A stretch of 64,000 bases of DNA from assembly GCA_963675135.1 (NCBI GenBank), contig OY776129.1:52402141-52466140 (forward strand), written 5' to 3'. The translations under genes were made by a program, and so were the position numbers. Below are positions 47,213-59,401 of the stretch, piece by piece. The first letter of the stretch is position 1. Each line of letters begins with the position of its first letter. Source of the DNA: Galeopsis tetrahit (taxonomy: Eukaryota > Streptophyta > Magnoliopsida > Lamiales > Lamiaceae). The notes beneath the pieces were generated by a model that was given only the letters and a program-made list of their open reading frames with translations, searched no databases and was not told the origin of the DNA.

Positions 47213-48182
47213 GGGTATGGCTATATACCCTCCAGGCTCCAGCTTTGTTAAGTATTCTTCCCCTTTCTCATTTATTAATTTAATAGTTGTATGTAAAATA
47301 CCTAAACTACTCGATTTTGATAAATACACTCCCTCCTCACTTTTCAAACATAAACCCTAATTGAGGAGCAGCTGCAGCTGCTGCTGCTGCAGCTGCTGCT
47401 GCTGCATCTTCTGAAATTTAAAATAAAAACTTAGAATTTAAAAAAAAATACATTTTTCGATACTGATTTATCGACGAAAAATACTTTTGTCGACAACTTT
47501 TAACGAAATTAAATTAAAAAAAAAAAAAACAAAATTTTCGACAACTTATGATCAAAAATATACACTAACGTTAACAAATAATTATCGAAGATAGTGTATA
47601 TATTCGACAACGAGTTGTCGATTTTTTTTATTTTTAAAAAGCAGAAACGTGCAACATAGAAAAGGAAAAAAAAAAAGGGACAGAGTAAGGGATGCGGCGC
47701 CGCGGGGAGGAGAAAATAAAATAAATAATAAAACAAAACAAAAAACCTACCTTACCTGATCGACGGCGCGCGGGGAGGAAAAAGCAGCGAGCAATGTGCG
47801 GCGCAGTGCAAGGGGGCGCCATCGCCACAAGCAGAAAAAAAAAAAATGGCGTTGCCGCCAGCATTGGCGAGGGAGAGTGGGGGGAAGGCGGCGGGCGATG
47901 TGGGAAGGTGGAGATGGTGGCGGCTGATTGGAGGGGAAGGCGGCGGGCAGTGTGGGAAGGTGGAGATGGTGGCGGCTGATTGGAGGGGAAGGAAGAAATG
48001 ACAAAAAATTAGTAGAATAAGATTATGTTTTTAAAATGGGGGAGTGTATCTATAATTCTAATTAAATATGCAAAAGGACATATTAGGTATTTTATGGTGA
48101 AATACATCTAACATATGCCACTGGCATTGTACGGAAATCGGAAGTATATTTAACAAGGCTAGAGGGGTGTATAGCCAAACCC
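47213..48182. mobile_element. TIR element with GC-rich interior
   Basis: The left end GGGTATGGCTATATACCC and inverted right end GGGTTTGGCTATACACCCC are imperfect terminal inverted repeats that continue as CTTTGTTAAGTAT / CCTTGTTAAATAT. It is about 970 bp. The interior has a GCTGCTGCAGCTGC microsatellite (47367-47406), GTCGAC-centred inverted motifs, and a GC-rich block at 47750-47990. The plus flank is A-rich, so the target duplication is unclear. Confidence 0.65.
47887..47990. repeat. 52-bp tandem duplication, GC-rich
   Basis: Two adjacent copies of a 52-bp unit starting GGCGGCGGGC and containing AAGGTGGAGATGGTGGCGGC. Copies differ at about two bases. It lies in the GC-rich block of the TIR element; frames across it are low-complexity. 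Confidence 0.88.
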
Positions 48183-49353
48183 AAATAAACTCATCTTATA
48201 GACTTGCTGGAGAATGGAGATGACCTATGCGAGCCGGCCCAACAATCCACAACTTGTTTAACATCTTTAATAAAAGGCCCGGTTATTTGTCCCTATTTTT
48301 GTTGACTTTCACCCCTATTAAAAAAATAAACCAACTATATTAATTTTTTACCTTTTATCAATTAAATTAAAATACAACTAATTAAACTCCTAATTATACA
48401 CCCTTTCGAGTTACGTCCAACTCATCCATATTGTAAAAAAGAAAAAAAAAAGATTTTTTCAAGATTTTTTTTTAAAAAAGTAATAAAATTTCGAAAATAA
48501 TCAACCAACTTTTTTTTTTCAATCTTTCACCAAAAAAACTGCAATCTTCACCAAAAACCAACCAAATTTACACCCCATATACATATTTTATATTCATTAC
48601 AACTATACTTTTGCAAAAAAATTAACTCTTGCTTAAAATTTCAAACACCAAAATCAATTCATAGACCATACTTGACATTACCTAAACCTGTAAAGCTACA
48701 CAAGGTTTGCTGCAGGGGCCGCGACGATGATGGGTGTGAACGGTTGGCGACGGACTTTTTGCGACGGGGCAGTGTGTCTGTGCGGATGCACCGGGGGCAA
48801 TGCACTTGCATGTTGGGACTTAGGGGTGGGAATGAGTCCGACTTTGATAGGCTTTAAGAAAAAAAGTCTGGTCTGTTATATACTCCATTTTTTAGGCCTA
48901 AGCTTAGCCCATAGATTTTTTTTAAAGGCTGAAGCCTGACCTTTTTAATAAATTGACCTGACCCGAAAGCCTTTTAAAGGCCTCTTAATTGTTTTTTTTT
49001 TTTTTAAATCTACAAATCAAATTATAAAAATTAACTTTTTAAATCTCAAAATGAAGAAATGAAAGAAATAGCAAATTTATCAAATGTTTATGTGAAGTTA
49101 ACTCTTTAAATTAACTCTTTAAGTTCGACACATGCGTGGAGGAGGGCGGTAGAGCACGACGTCGGGCAACAGTAGTGAAAGAAAGAGGAGAACTGAATAG
49201 AATAAAATTAAGATTTTATTTTAGATTGAGATGATAGTTGTAAAAGAAGAAGGGTATAATAGATAAGTGAAATCAAATTGAGGGGAACGGAAAACAAGAG
49301 AAAAAAAAAAGATGGGTAAATAATTGTGGCCTTAACAAAAGAAAAAAAAAATA
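48183..49353. other. Spacer with possible eroded hAT-like end
   Basis: Mostly AT-rich. A GC-rich patch at 48700-48845 ends in TTAGGGGTGGGAATGAG, a string often seen at ends of plant hAT-type elements, but I find no matching inverted end. No gene is supported. Confidence 0.35.
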
Positions 49354-49614
49354 CTCCCTCCGTCCATGAAATTTAGTCCCATTTGCCTCATTTTCTTTGT
49401 CCACCAAATGTAGTCCCATACACTTTATGGAAATCATCACCCCTCAAACATCATTTAATTATTTAATTACTCAATTTGTCATCAACTTTATTCACAAACA
49501 ATCACTTTATTCACAATGGACCCCACAATACTCTATAATACCCTTACTTTATCTACATTTTTCTTAAAACTTGTGCCCATCCACCATGAGACTACTTTTG
49601 GTGGATGGAGGGAG
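49354..49614. mobile_element. Stowaway-like MITE
   Basis: The left end CTCCCTCCGTCCATGAAATT and right end GGTGGATGGAGGGAG are inverted, with TA on both sides (49352-49353 and 49615-49616). TTTAGTCCCATTTGCC and TGTAGTCCCATACAC repeat inside. It is 261 bp with no ORF. Confidence 0.86.
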
Positions 49615-49855
49615 TATGTGTTACTGTAAGTACAAGTAACACATAAATTGACTTTTCACATGAAAATATTAATACAAATTAATTTAAGAAAGCATAAAAT
49701 AGAAAAAAATGTTCTTAATCCGTGTTACTATAAATACAATTATATGTTACTGTACGAGCAAATATGTGTTACTGTAAGGACAAGTAACACACAATTGACT
49801 TTTGAGTAACACAGAAAAATGTGTTACTATATAAATACAAGTGTATTACTTTATA
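49615..49855. repeat. Interspersed GTGTTACTGTAA / AAGTAACAC inverted motifs
   Basis: TGTTACTGTAAG followed by ACAAGTAACACA occurs near 49618 and again near 49768, with single copies of TGTTACTGTA near 49750 and 50130. The motif runs on both sides of the next MITE, so that MITE inserted into an older repeat. Confidence 0.6.
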
Positions 49856-50117
49856 CTCCATCTGTTCCATATATGGATGTCCCATATCAATTTGCACACT
49901 CCATAAAAGGAAATATTGTCATAACCCTCACCCTCAAAATATACACATATTTACCCATATGTCATTACTTTTTCACACTCAACCTATCTTTTACTTTACT
50001 TTATTCATAAAAGTTTACAAAACTACCCCACAAAACATCACTCATTACACTTTTTCTTACACATTTATTAAAATATGTGCCATCCCAGAGGTGCAAATTC
50101 CTCTAGGACGGAGGGAG
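49856..50117. mobile_element. Stowaway-like MITE inside an older repeat
   Basis: The left end CTCCATCTGTTCC is a diverged inverted copy of the right end GGACGGAGGGAG. TA flanks both sides (49854-49855 and 50118-50119). It is 262 bp. The GTGTTACT repeats continue on either side, dating it after them. Confidence 0.83.
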
Positions 50118-50869
50118 TAGAAAAAGATATGTTACTGTATAAATAAAACGTCATTATTGAGAGGGAATGAGATACCCATATTAAAAAACGAAGAACAATA
50201 ATTGAAAACATGAAAAACACAACTATGTTGAATAGTTTATTGATCGCTACAAGTACAAACACAACAATTAATTGAAATAAATTTATTGTTGAATTTTTCT
50301 CATTAATTCATTCAAAAAAAACAAAAATAATAATTTCTCAACCGTTTCTGATTTTTTTTTATTTTTTATTATTGAATCCTGCAGATTTCTCGTAGCGCGC
50401 AAAAGATAAGGCATCGCAAAGAAGGAGAAATATGTCGCGCGAGATAAGGCATCGCGAAGAAGGAGACCGGCGCAGAGAAATGAAGAGGAGTGACCGGCAA
50501 CGCAGAAAATAGAGAAAAGAAGAAGACGAGATATCGAATAAAAACATAAGAATATATCATATTGCACCATAAAACTATGATGAAATGTTGTATATAAGTT
50601 TTTGTCTTGTTCACGTGTTTTGAAAAAAAGTACGTATTTTGGCTAACAAAAGTCTTTGTTTGCTCAACTTTAAAAAATTAAAAGACTAATCTAACACAAA
50701 ATTTAGTTTATTTGTTTTTTTAGAAAAAATCATTAAATTCTTCCAAAAATAAAGAGATACTTTAGTAAAATAAACCCAAAAAACTGAATACTGCACACAC
50801 ACACAACCCAACCCCACCCACCCCAAAAAAAAAAAAAAAAACGAAAAACGAAAAACCTCGTCCCAAGTC
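50118..50869. other. Upstream flank of the PSF3 gene
   Basis: It includes a direct repeat of about 50 bp near 50395-50470 (GATAAGGCATCGC followed by AAGAAGGAGA, twice) and a C/A-rich tract at 50790-50830. No other gene is supported. Confidence 0.45.
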
Positions 50870-50881
50870 TTGGCGCCAAAA
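50870..50881. promoter_or_regulatory. E2F-type site upstream of PSF3
   Basis: TTGGCGCCAAAA contains the palindrome TTGGCGCCAA and, on the minus strand, TTTGGCGC, which fits the E2F consensus TTTSSCGC exactly. It lies about 0.9 kb before the PSF3 start codon, probably at the promoter if the 5' UTR is intron-bearing. E2F sites switch on plant replication genes at G1/S, so the match fits the gene's role. Confidence 0.65.
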
Positions 50882-51776
50882 TGGAAAATTCAGATCGAAA
50901 CCAAAAATCTTCATCAGTTGTTACTGAGATTGGGAGGTGCCTATGTTCTGTCTCTCAAATTGAATATGAGGTTGGCCTCTTTTACTTCCTCTTTTTATCA
51001 TTTTCCGTGCTGTAATTTTTGTTGTCAATTTGGATTATTAATAATCATCAAGATTTTATTTTGCCTTCGAGTTTTGACATCTCTCTCTTGCCATTCTTGT
51101 ATATGTGGAACAATCCCGCGCCTCTCTTGGTATTTCTTGATCTGGGTTCTGAATTAGGCAACACTGTTGGCTACTTTTTTTCCCCCTATCTTCCATCTAG
51201 TTTTTGTGGGCTATACTGTTTTATTGAGGCAAAAATAAATCTAATATGGGGTTTTTGGTCAATTGGTGCTAAGCTCTGAATCTTAGGCTCTGTTTAATGA
51301 AAGAAAATCCATATTGATCAAATCAAATGTCATATTCTGATTTCTGGAATTTGGGTAATTTTAGGTTACTAGGTATACATTCTAGTCGGAAAGACTGCAC
51401 GAGTTCAATAGCTTATCTCTGTTTTCTGTAGGCCAAAATTTTGAGTGTTAATTTCTTATTGCTGGTGGTATATGGGAATACCTAATAGGCAAGGTTAGAT
51501 CTTAGATTTTTCAGAACTAATTATTCAAATTCAATGTACTGTTGCCACAGTTGGTTATTCAGCTCTCTGTTAGACGGAAACACTTGATTTTTTTTCTCTT
51601 TTGCTTAGAAATATACTTGAAGATGTCAGTTTTAGTTATGCTTTGTTCAATCTTTTGGTGTGTTAACATGTTAATTCTGTGGAACTGAGGAAATGTAAAA
51701 AAAAAATGTGTGTTGCAGATTGCTGCTGTAACTAGCTTTTGAAGTTGGATTTTGTATACATAGCAGGACGGATTAC

Positions 51777-53956
51777 ATGGCCAATTATTATGACATTGAT
51801 GATATATTAGCCGAAGAAGAGGTATATGCAGAATTTTGCGTTGCATATTTTAAATCTATAGAATGGGAATTCTAATGTATGTTTTTGGTTTAGCTTGTTC
51901 CATCAGTGTTCCAACACAGTGCCAATGGAGTTGGGCTCTTTGATTCGAGTGACGATACAGATAAGGTATTGATGTCAATGTTACCCTATAGTAGTTTAAG
52001 CTGGTAGATAATAGGCAATTTATTCCTGTTAATTTAGAAGGTGCTTGGCTACTGGACTAGATATAAGGGTTGGAATAGGAGTTAAATTGAATCTTCGACA
52101 ATGTCTAACTCAATGACTCTATTTCAGGTGGAAGCTGGTTCCAGAATGGAACTGCCCTTCTGGCTGGTTCGTGAATTGTACTTGAGACAACTTATATCTA
52201 TAAGGGTTCCTCCATGTTTTGACAGAGAGTAATATTCTGTTTTAATCTTAGTCCGTGTTTCTTTCGTTCCTTCTCATGAAATGGAGAACTCACCAACAAT
52301 GGGTCTTCCTGGTTTGCGTTCTAAAGAATTGTTTATATGTTCTTTTTGAAAAGAAGTTTGAAGGCCAAAGAACTGGAAGATATCCATATGTTTCTTTTTG
52401 TGCAAAGACTACCCAGGAAAGATGAATCAGCATGAATTCGATCGAAATGTTTAAAAAATCTTAGCTTGTTTCTCCCATGTTTCCCCCTCTGTTCTGCAAA
52501 CGTTGTTAGCTTAATTGAGCTGTACAATGATTTTTTTAAATTTACTGTATATCCAAATTACTTGGATAATATTTTCTTTCTATATATTTTGTGAAATGTT
52601 TGAACACTTTCATTCTTCTTTCCATGCCTTTTTATAAGTTATATTTAAATCTTTCGTTCCTTGCAGATCTAAAACTCGTGAAGAAATAGCGGCGGATGCT
52701 GCTCATGTTGATCTAAAAAGTCGATGCCCCTATTTTTATGACTTAGGGTGTAAGGTTGCACCACTGTAAGTTCTTCCACTCTTCATGTATTATCTTGAAT
52801 TCAAGTTTTTTATGCCTGTACGGACTAATTTTTCTGATGTGGGAGAATATATAAAAAAAGAATATTGGTGTGTGCATGTGGATGAGAACCTCAACTTCTT
52901 TTATTGATGTGCGTTAATCCGTCAAGCTCTCATATTACAATGACTTTTTACTTGAAATCGTGCTGGAAGGAATGTGTGCCTTTTCTTAGGTATAATGTAG
53001 GTTGTGTACATGGTATTTCAAAATGAGCATGAGTTGTTTGTTAAACATGTAAACTATATTACCATTGTGTTAATCCTCTGTATGAATTATGCTTGAATCA
53101 AGTCTGCTATAATTTCGTCCCAAGATTTACAACTTCAGTAATGCCCGAGATCATACGAATCGCTGCTCATTGGTCGTATCTAGCCCAGGCTACAATATTT
53201 TTAGTAGACAAAACTTCCATGAACCTTGTTCATGAATGTTTTATGGTGAACTCGATAATATTATTTAGCATACAAAGTATCATATTTAGTGATTTTGAGA
53301 AATTTAATAAATAAAATCAAGCATTTTTTAAAATGTGATTCATCATATGCTATAAACAATACTTTGTATACTAAACAATAGTATTACTTTGAAGGAGAGA
53401 GTTCACGTGAACCTGGTTCGTACGAGACCTACTCTTCTATATTATGTTTTACAGACAGACTCATGCTAGATTTCAGTTTCTTCTGACTTTCACAAAAGCT
53501 GTTGTATGAAACATGCTAGCTTTGGTAGTTTGGACTTCATACCATGAATGGAGTTTTCATTAAGCTCACCTTCTTATCTTTTAATGACAGCATTGGCGAC
53601 AAAACCATCGGACCATTCCTTCTTGTAGCATTTCGGACCAGATACAAGGAAGTCTTGATTAAGGCGCATACTCTGACGCTTGCAGTAGCCCCCAAATACT
53701 TGACAATTTTAACTAATGAAGAAACCAAACGTGAGTTATGTAAATAGTTTACACAACAAATTTATATCATATTTACTAGTTAATTTTCTTTATAAGAGTA
53801 TGTTTTTGATTTAATGGATTTGCTGTGATGATTTGTTTTGAAGTGTATGAAGCTGGTCAATCCTCAATTGCTGCGTTTAAGAAGTGGCGGATCGGTGGAC
53901 CCAGATTTCAGATGGCTTCTGTTCTTGGGAGGAAGAGAAAACTGAGTAAAAGCTGA
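51777..53956 (+). CDS. PSF3: GINS complex subunit PSF3
   Basis: Six exons: 51777-51821, 51894-51965, 52128-52228, 52667-52765, 53591-53730 and 53844-53956, giving 189 residues, the usual plant PSF3 size. PSF3 is one of four GINS subunits; with CDC45 and MCM2-7 it forms the replicative helicase in the nucleus. Seen in order: the N-terminal MANYYDIDDILAEEE, then AGSRMELPFWLVREL, the helical core RCPYFYDLGCKVAPLIGDKT, RYKEVLIKAHTLTL, and the C-terminal AAFKKWRIGGPRFQ. The ATG is chosen because it starts the family-typical YYDIDDIL motif. About 900 bases separate it from the E2F site, leaving room for a 5'-UTR intron; a possible acceptor sits in the T-rich stretch before the ATG. Intron 4 carries a foldback MITE. 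Confidence 0.94.
53221..53419. mobile_element. Foldback MITE in PSF3 intron 4
   Basis: The left half, GAACCTTGTTCATG through AGCATACAAAGTA, is the inverted complement of the right half, TACTTTGTATACTAAAC through GTTCACGTGAACCTGGTTC, with mismatches. It folds into a roughly 80-bp stem with a short AT loop. About 199 bp, no ORF. The target duplication is unclear. Confidence 0.72.
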
Positions 53957-55379
53957 ACTCACACTTTTTAGGTGATGTTTCAAACTACTCCTCACAGCTT
54001 AAAAAAAAAGTTTCTAGAAGTTGTGTTTGAAAACACACCCTTAATTTGCATAAGCATGTAGAATATGTTCGATAAGCAATCAAGAAACGCAGATGAATTC
54101 TATTCAATTCGCATGTTAGATTTCTTTTCCTCCGATTTTTTAATGTTCTTCACTGCATGGATCTCTTTGTGTTTCCAGATCATCTCAGACCCTAGACTCT
54201 CTGTTTATAAAATTATATTTCATCTGCATTATTTTGTTGTAAGTTAAAATTTTAATCCTCTAATTCATATGGCGCTGCTGGTAAATTCCAACACTGGGTG
54301 GCTTTTCTTGGGAGGAATCAATAACTTTCTCATTCCTCAACAATTTGAGAGGAATGCCTTACTCATTTTCATTCTTCCTAGCAAACCAAGCATCCCCTCA
54401 AAATGAAGCATGGAAATACAAGTAAGTTTGATGGGTTTCGGATTCGGATTCTGAACAACTCCATTTATTCACGCAGTCACAGTCACAGTCACAGTAGTAT
54501 ATATTGTTTACATTGACGGGTATTGGATTGTATATGTACTTTGTAGAGGGTGGATACAAGTATATATGTATTTGCTTACTTTTAGACAATGAGTCAAGTT
54601 AATGTTAAATATGTTTGCAATGAAATTTGGTTAAGGTAAAGTGGGGTGACTCGATCATGACAGTTGAATTTAAGATAATAAGGTCTTTTTTTTTTTCTAG
54701 CCTTTGTTTATTTTGTGGGCTTCGTTAGGATGCTCGCCTCGGTACTGAAGAACACTCTAAAATCTTTGCAGAGAATTTTTAGAGTGTTAAATGCTTTTGA
54801 GTTCTAAGGCTCAAAGTCTTAACCTCAAATGAGTGGAATTAGTTCCCTTTATATAGGTGTAGAAACCTAGAGCTTTTATGAGTCAAATATGATGGACTGA
54901 AGATATTTATGCTAAGTAGTTAGGACTTAGATAAATTTTTATTCACAATACTTGATGGACTCAAAACATGATTTGATTTACTCAACTTTAGAGGGCTAAT
55001 TTGAATTTTAACTTGATTGATTGACATTTGAAGGCTTTTAAGGGACTAATTAATTATTTATATATTTATTTTAGAAATTAAATTTATTTAAATTTTAATA
55101 AATAAATAATAAACTTAATCCAAGGGCAAGATAGTAATTGGATGCTAGTGAATGTGCACGAGTTTGGTAGATCCGCTTGTTTTTGTATTATAATGAGAAG
55201 CTGCGTGACTCTCCGATGAAACCAAGAAACGGCCCTCTATTCTCTTCCTTTTCATAATTCCTTTTTTTTTTTTTTTTTCTTTTCCATTTATAATACTAAT
55301 AAAGCCACTGTCCTCAGTACAGCACCAAAAGCTTCTCCATTCTTTTCCTCTTTCCTTTTGCCACAGTTGCTGCAAACAG
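53957..55379. other. Spacer between PSF3 and aldolase genes
   Basis: It holds the PSF3 3' UTR, AT-rich DNA, a short CACAGT repeat (54478-54494) and the aldolase promoter with a poly-T tract (55263-55279). No other gene is supported. Confidence 0.5.
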
Positions 55380-58204
55380 ATGGCTTGCAAGTTGAACGCC
55401 GCCGCCTCATCCTGGATCGCCGGCCACCAGTCGATCAATCACCGCCCAGGATCCACGGCGCGACTCCCCGCCCGCCGTGCTTCCCTCATCCGCGCCGGAT
55501 CTTACACCGATGAACTCATCAAAACCGCCGTAAGATTCCTCAATTGCCAATACGTCTTCCGTATTAGTGTCCTTGTGATTTTGACGAATTGTTGAATATA
55601 CATTACATACGTATGATGCAGTGAATTCAATTTTGAAGTATACAGGGAGATTTATGCTAGTATGATGCATTCGAATTTACGTCCGTGTTCTCGTTTGTAC
55701 CTCTGTATATATGTGGTGTTTTGCATGCTTGGACATTGTATGTATTTCTCTTTTCCTTTTTATTGTCAGATTTATTTGTAATGTTGCAGCTCATCTACGC
55801 TTCCTTTTGAAGCTTTGATTTGGTACTTTGTTGATCATTTTGAGTTTATTTAATTGGCACTTAATTAACTTATGTGACGATTCAATTTTTATACGTGTTC
55901 AAAGGTTGAATGAGAACTCAAAGTTCTTATATTTATTCTTATTCTTCAAAAGTAATTTTGTAAATAGTTCTGAGGTCTTGGCCCTTGGGAGTTCTGATTC
56001 ACGTTGCCGTGGAATGACATCATCTCTGTGAATACTAAATAATGGTTCACTACGATAGTTGGTTGTTCGAATTTCTCATTTTAAAGAATTTTATATTTTT
56101 TAAGATTTACGGGTGTGAAGTGTTTAAAGGCAGAAAACGATAAACAAGTGAAGTTGTAGACATGCAGTGAGTTATGTCTTTGATTCTCGCCATGGTCATA
56201 GTGAGCCTCGTACTTGTTTGCTTGCTTGTGCAAAGCAGCAAAGGTACTGTATTTTTGGTTCACTGCGCTCTGTATGGGAGTCCTTCACCTTAAATGATTG
56301 AGATGACTGGATTTTTGTTACTAGTCAATCACTCTCTTGATCTGTTCATCATTCCATATTTTACCAGTGGAGAACCACTAGTGAAATGGAATTAGTAATG
56401 TGACTGCTTTTGTGGAATGTGTTCTCCAATGAGTTTATGATCGTATTTAATTTGCTCCATCTATCATATAATGACAAGATTACATTCTTTTTGGAACTTC
56501 AACTTGAGGGTCCTGGCTAATTTAGTTTTCTTTTGGTTTTTTTTTTTTGTCTGGATTAGAAAGCAGTTGCATCGCGTGGTCGGGGAATTCTTGCTATTGA
56601 TGAATCAAATGCAACTTGTGGAAAGAGGTTAGATTCCATTGGACTTGACAACACGGAAACAAACCGACAGGCTTATAGACAACTCCTGTTGACCACACCT
56701 GGCCTAGGTGAATATATTTCTGGTGCTATTCTCTTTGAGGAGACACTTTACCAGTCAACTACAGATGGAAAGAAGTTTGTTGACTGTTTACGTGATGAGA
56801 ATATTGTACCTGGTATCAAAGTTGATAAGGTGAGATTTATAGCTTTCGACAAAATTTCAGTCGTACTTTCAATTTTTTCCATTGAAAAATTTCTACAGTT
56901 TCCTCGCCGCTTGTATTATTGGATTTTTAAGACACTTGACATCATTAATTTCCATTTCTTTGACAGGGTTTGGTTCCCCTACCTGGATCAAACAATGAAT
57001 CTTGGTGCCAGGGATTGGATGGATTGGCTTCTCGATCTGCTGAATACTATAAACAAGGGGCTCGTTTTGCAAAATGGTATGTTGCATGTTGTAATAAAGT
57101 GCATTTTTCCAGTTTCTTGAAGAGTAGCCTTCTGATAGTGATTTATTTGCCATTGTATTCACATATTTTAGGAGAACTGTTGTAAGCATACCCTGTGGTC
57201 CTTCTGCATTGGCTGTTAAAGAAGCAGCTTGGGGGCTTGCCCGTTATGCTGCTATTTCTCAGGTTTAAATTTAACTTTCTTCATCTCCAGTCTGTTGCCT
57301 TGGAATATACTCGTTTTATTTGAGTTCAAAGTTATGCTGAAAATCCATGAGAATAAGGGCAAGTAATTCTTGTTGTTTGTGTGAAAAAGAGAATAAAAAT
57401 TTCTAATTGGTGGTACAGGATAATGGTCTCGTGCCTATTGTTGAACCTGAGATTCTTCTCGATGGAGACCACCCTATTGAGAGGGCACTTGAAGTGGCAG
57501 AGCAAGTTTGGTCAGAGGTTTTCTACTACTTAGCGGAGAACAATGTTACATTTGAAGGAATTCTGCTTAAACCTAGCATGGTAACTCCAGGGGCTGAACA
57601 CAAAGAAAAGGCCTCTGCAGAAACTATTGCCAAGTATACCCTCACTATGCTTCGAAGGAGAGTACCTCCTGCTGTTCCAGGAATCATGGTAATAATATAG
57701 ATTATGTTTACATAATTCCTTGCCATAACTTTTGGTTTTGATGAAACAAAATGCTGATCTACATCGTGAAATCCTGAAAGTAATGTCACAGAAGAAATTG
57801 ACTAATCACATAGGGAACACTGCATCTACATCGTTGGCTCTTTAGTGCATATTTATTCTCATTAGTATTCCTTATTCCCTGTTCTATATAGACAAATTTG
57901 TTAATAATTTTTTTGGGCGTTTTAGTTCTTGTCAGGAGGACAATCTGAGATGCAGGCGACGCTGAACCTTAATGCGATGAATCAAGCGCCCAACCCATGG
58001 CACGTCTCCTTCTCGTATGCACGAGCATTGCAGAACACAGTGCTCAAGACATGGCAAGGACGCCCTGAGAATATAGAAGCTGCACAGAAATCGCTTTTGA
58101 TACGTGCAAAGGCCAACTCGTTAGCGCAGATTGGGACGTACTCTGCTGAGGGAGAGAGCGATGAAGCCCAGAAGGGAATGTTTGTTAAGGGATACACATA
58201 CTAA
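55380..58204 (+). CDS. FBA3: Plastid class I fructose-bisphosphate aldolase (FBA3-like)
   Basis: Six exons: 55380-55529, 56560-56829, 56967-57076, 57172-57262, 57419-57688 and 57926-58204, giving 389 residues. The enzyme splits fructose 1,6-bisphosphate into dihydroxyacetone phosphate and glyceraldehyde 3-phosphate, and also serves the Calvin cycle in the reverse direction. The first 38 or so residues are basic, Ser/Ala-rich and lack acids, as in a chloroplast transit peptide; AGSYTDELIKTA starts the mature enzyme. Active-site residues are present: D64 in AIDES, the lysine in VDKG, the lysine in AKWR, E216 in EPE, and the Schiff-base lysine K258 in ILLKPSM. The C-terminal Tyr (GYTY) is kept. 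PCGPSALAVKEA and DCLRDENIVPG match FBA3 (At2g01140) more than FBA1/2, from memory. Exon 1 is almost entirely the transit peptide. Confidence 0.96.
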
Positions 58205-59401
58205 GTGCAACAAGCTCAGAACCGAGGTTTAATGTTTTTTTGTTATGCTTAATTGCTAGAGAGGCCTTCTTCTTTTCAATTTCATGTGCCCTGCCCCATA
58301 TCCATCTGAGCTGTGTAATTCTTGAATAAGAGTAATAATTAGTCGAGAAAACATGTTGCCCAAAAACTTTTGTCCCGTAAAAGGTGGAATTAGGGAAATT
58401 AAGGGCTTTGTATTATTAAGGCATGTGTATTTCAGACATCTGGATGCTAGTATCAAACTGAAGACTTGTGCTTTCTACTTAATATAATAAAAAATAAATT
58501 GTGCTGGTACTGTACTTTCTTCATTTGTAGATCCCGAAATGTGTCGGCGAAAAGTACACGGAAATATATTTCTCTCAATTTTCTTGCGAAATTGGTGACT
58601 TAGCTGATGTCCATGACTGATAGTCCGTCGACCTAGCGGCCAGCCTTTAAGAAATAATGGTCGACCTAGTGGCCAGTCTTTTAGGAATAGTGAAGTGTGA
58701 CTGTGTGAGTGCGTGTGTATTTACTTGACTGATAATTAACTTATAGACGATTGTGAGTTTATTAATTGGACAACTATCAAAAATTAAATTAAGTACATAA
58801 ATAGTAAGCTTTAGTTTATACACGTTTGATTTAGTTTTTTTATTTATTTTAGTACACAAATTCGTAGAGGAAATTTCTTATGTTTATAGTGCTTAGTGCA
58901 CTTGGTCTTCTGTTTTTTAATAACGAGACCACCAGAAGCTTAATGAGTTTTAGTCCTCTTTAACATGTTATCTTTTATACTGAAATGAATTCACCTTAAT
59001 AAGTAACCCTTCAAACAAACATATTTTAGATTTGCTTCAAAAAATATGGTTTTTAGTAACCTTAAATGGAAATAAGGTCATCTCTATTTATAGATGGAGA
59101 TTTGAATATATATGTTGGATGGACAATTTAAATCTCAACCGATTTTTGGGTAGGTAATGGGCATTGATTCTAAGACGTGTCTTCACTTTTCTTTTCTTGT
59201 GAAATTTATCTTAAATCTCGTCCAAAATAATCATGTTTTAGACGGTTTATATCAGCTATTAGATTTGGTATTGTGTTACACTTTTCATTAGTCCACGTTA
59301 GTGGATTAGTTATAAATGTTTACACTCTTTTCAATTGACTTTCAAATTCATTTGATATTCATTATTAAGGTTGAATATTCTCTTTGTCTTATATTGCTAA
59401 T
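58205..59401. other. Aldolase 3' flank and spacer
   Basis: It contains the aldolase 3' UTR with AATAAA-like strings near 58480-58497. A short direct repeat GTCGACCTAGCGGCCAGC / GTCGACCTAGTGGCCAGT lies at about 58627 and 58661. No gene is supported. Confidence 0.45.

Noticed and set aside
47747..48004. GC-rich ORFs on both strands
   Set aside because: They translate a 52-bp tandem duplication and simple GC-rich sequence in a transposon; both strands are equally open.
57526..57789. Minus-strand ORF within the aldolase gene
   Set aside because: Antisense shadow of aldolase exon 5.
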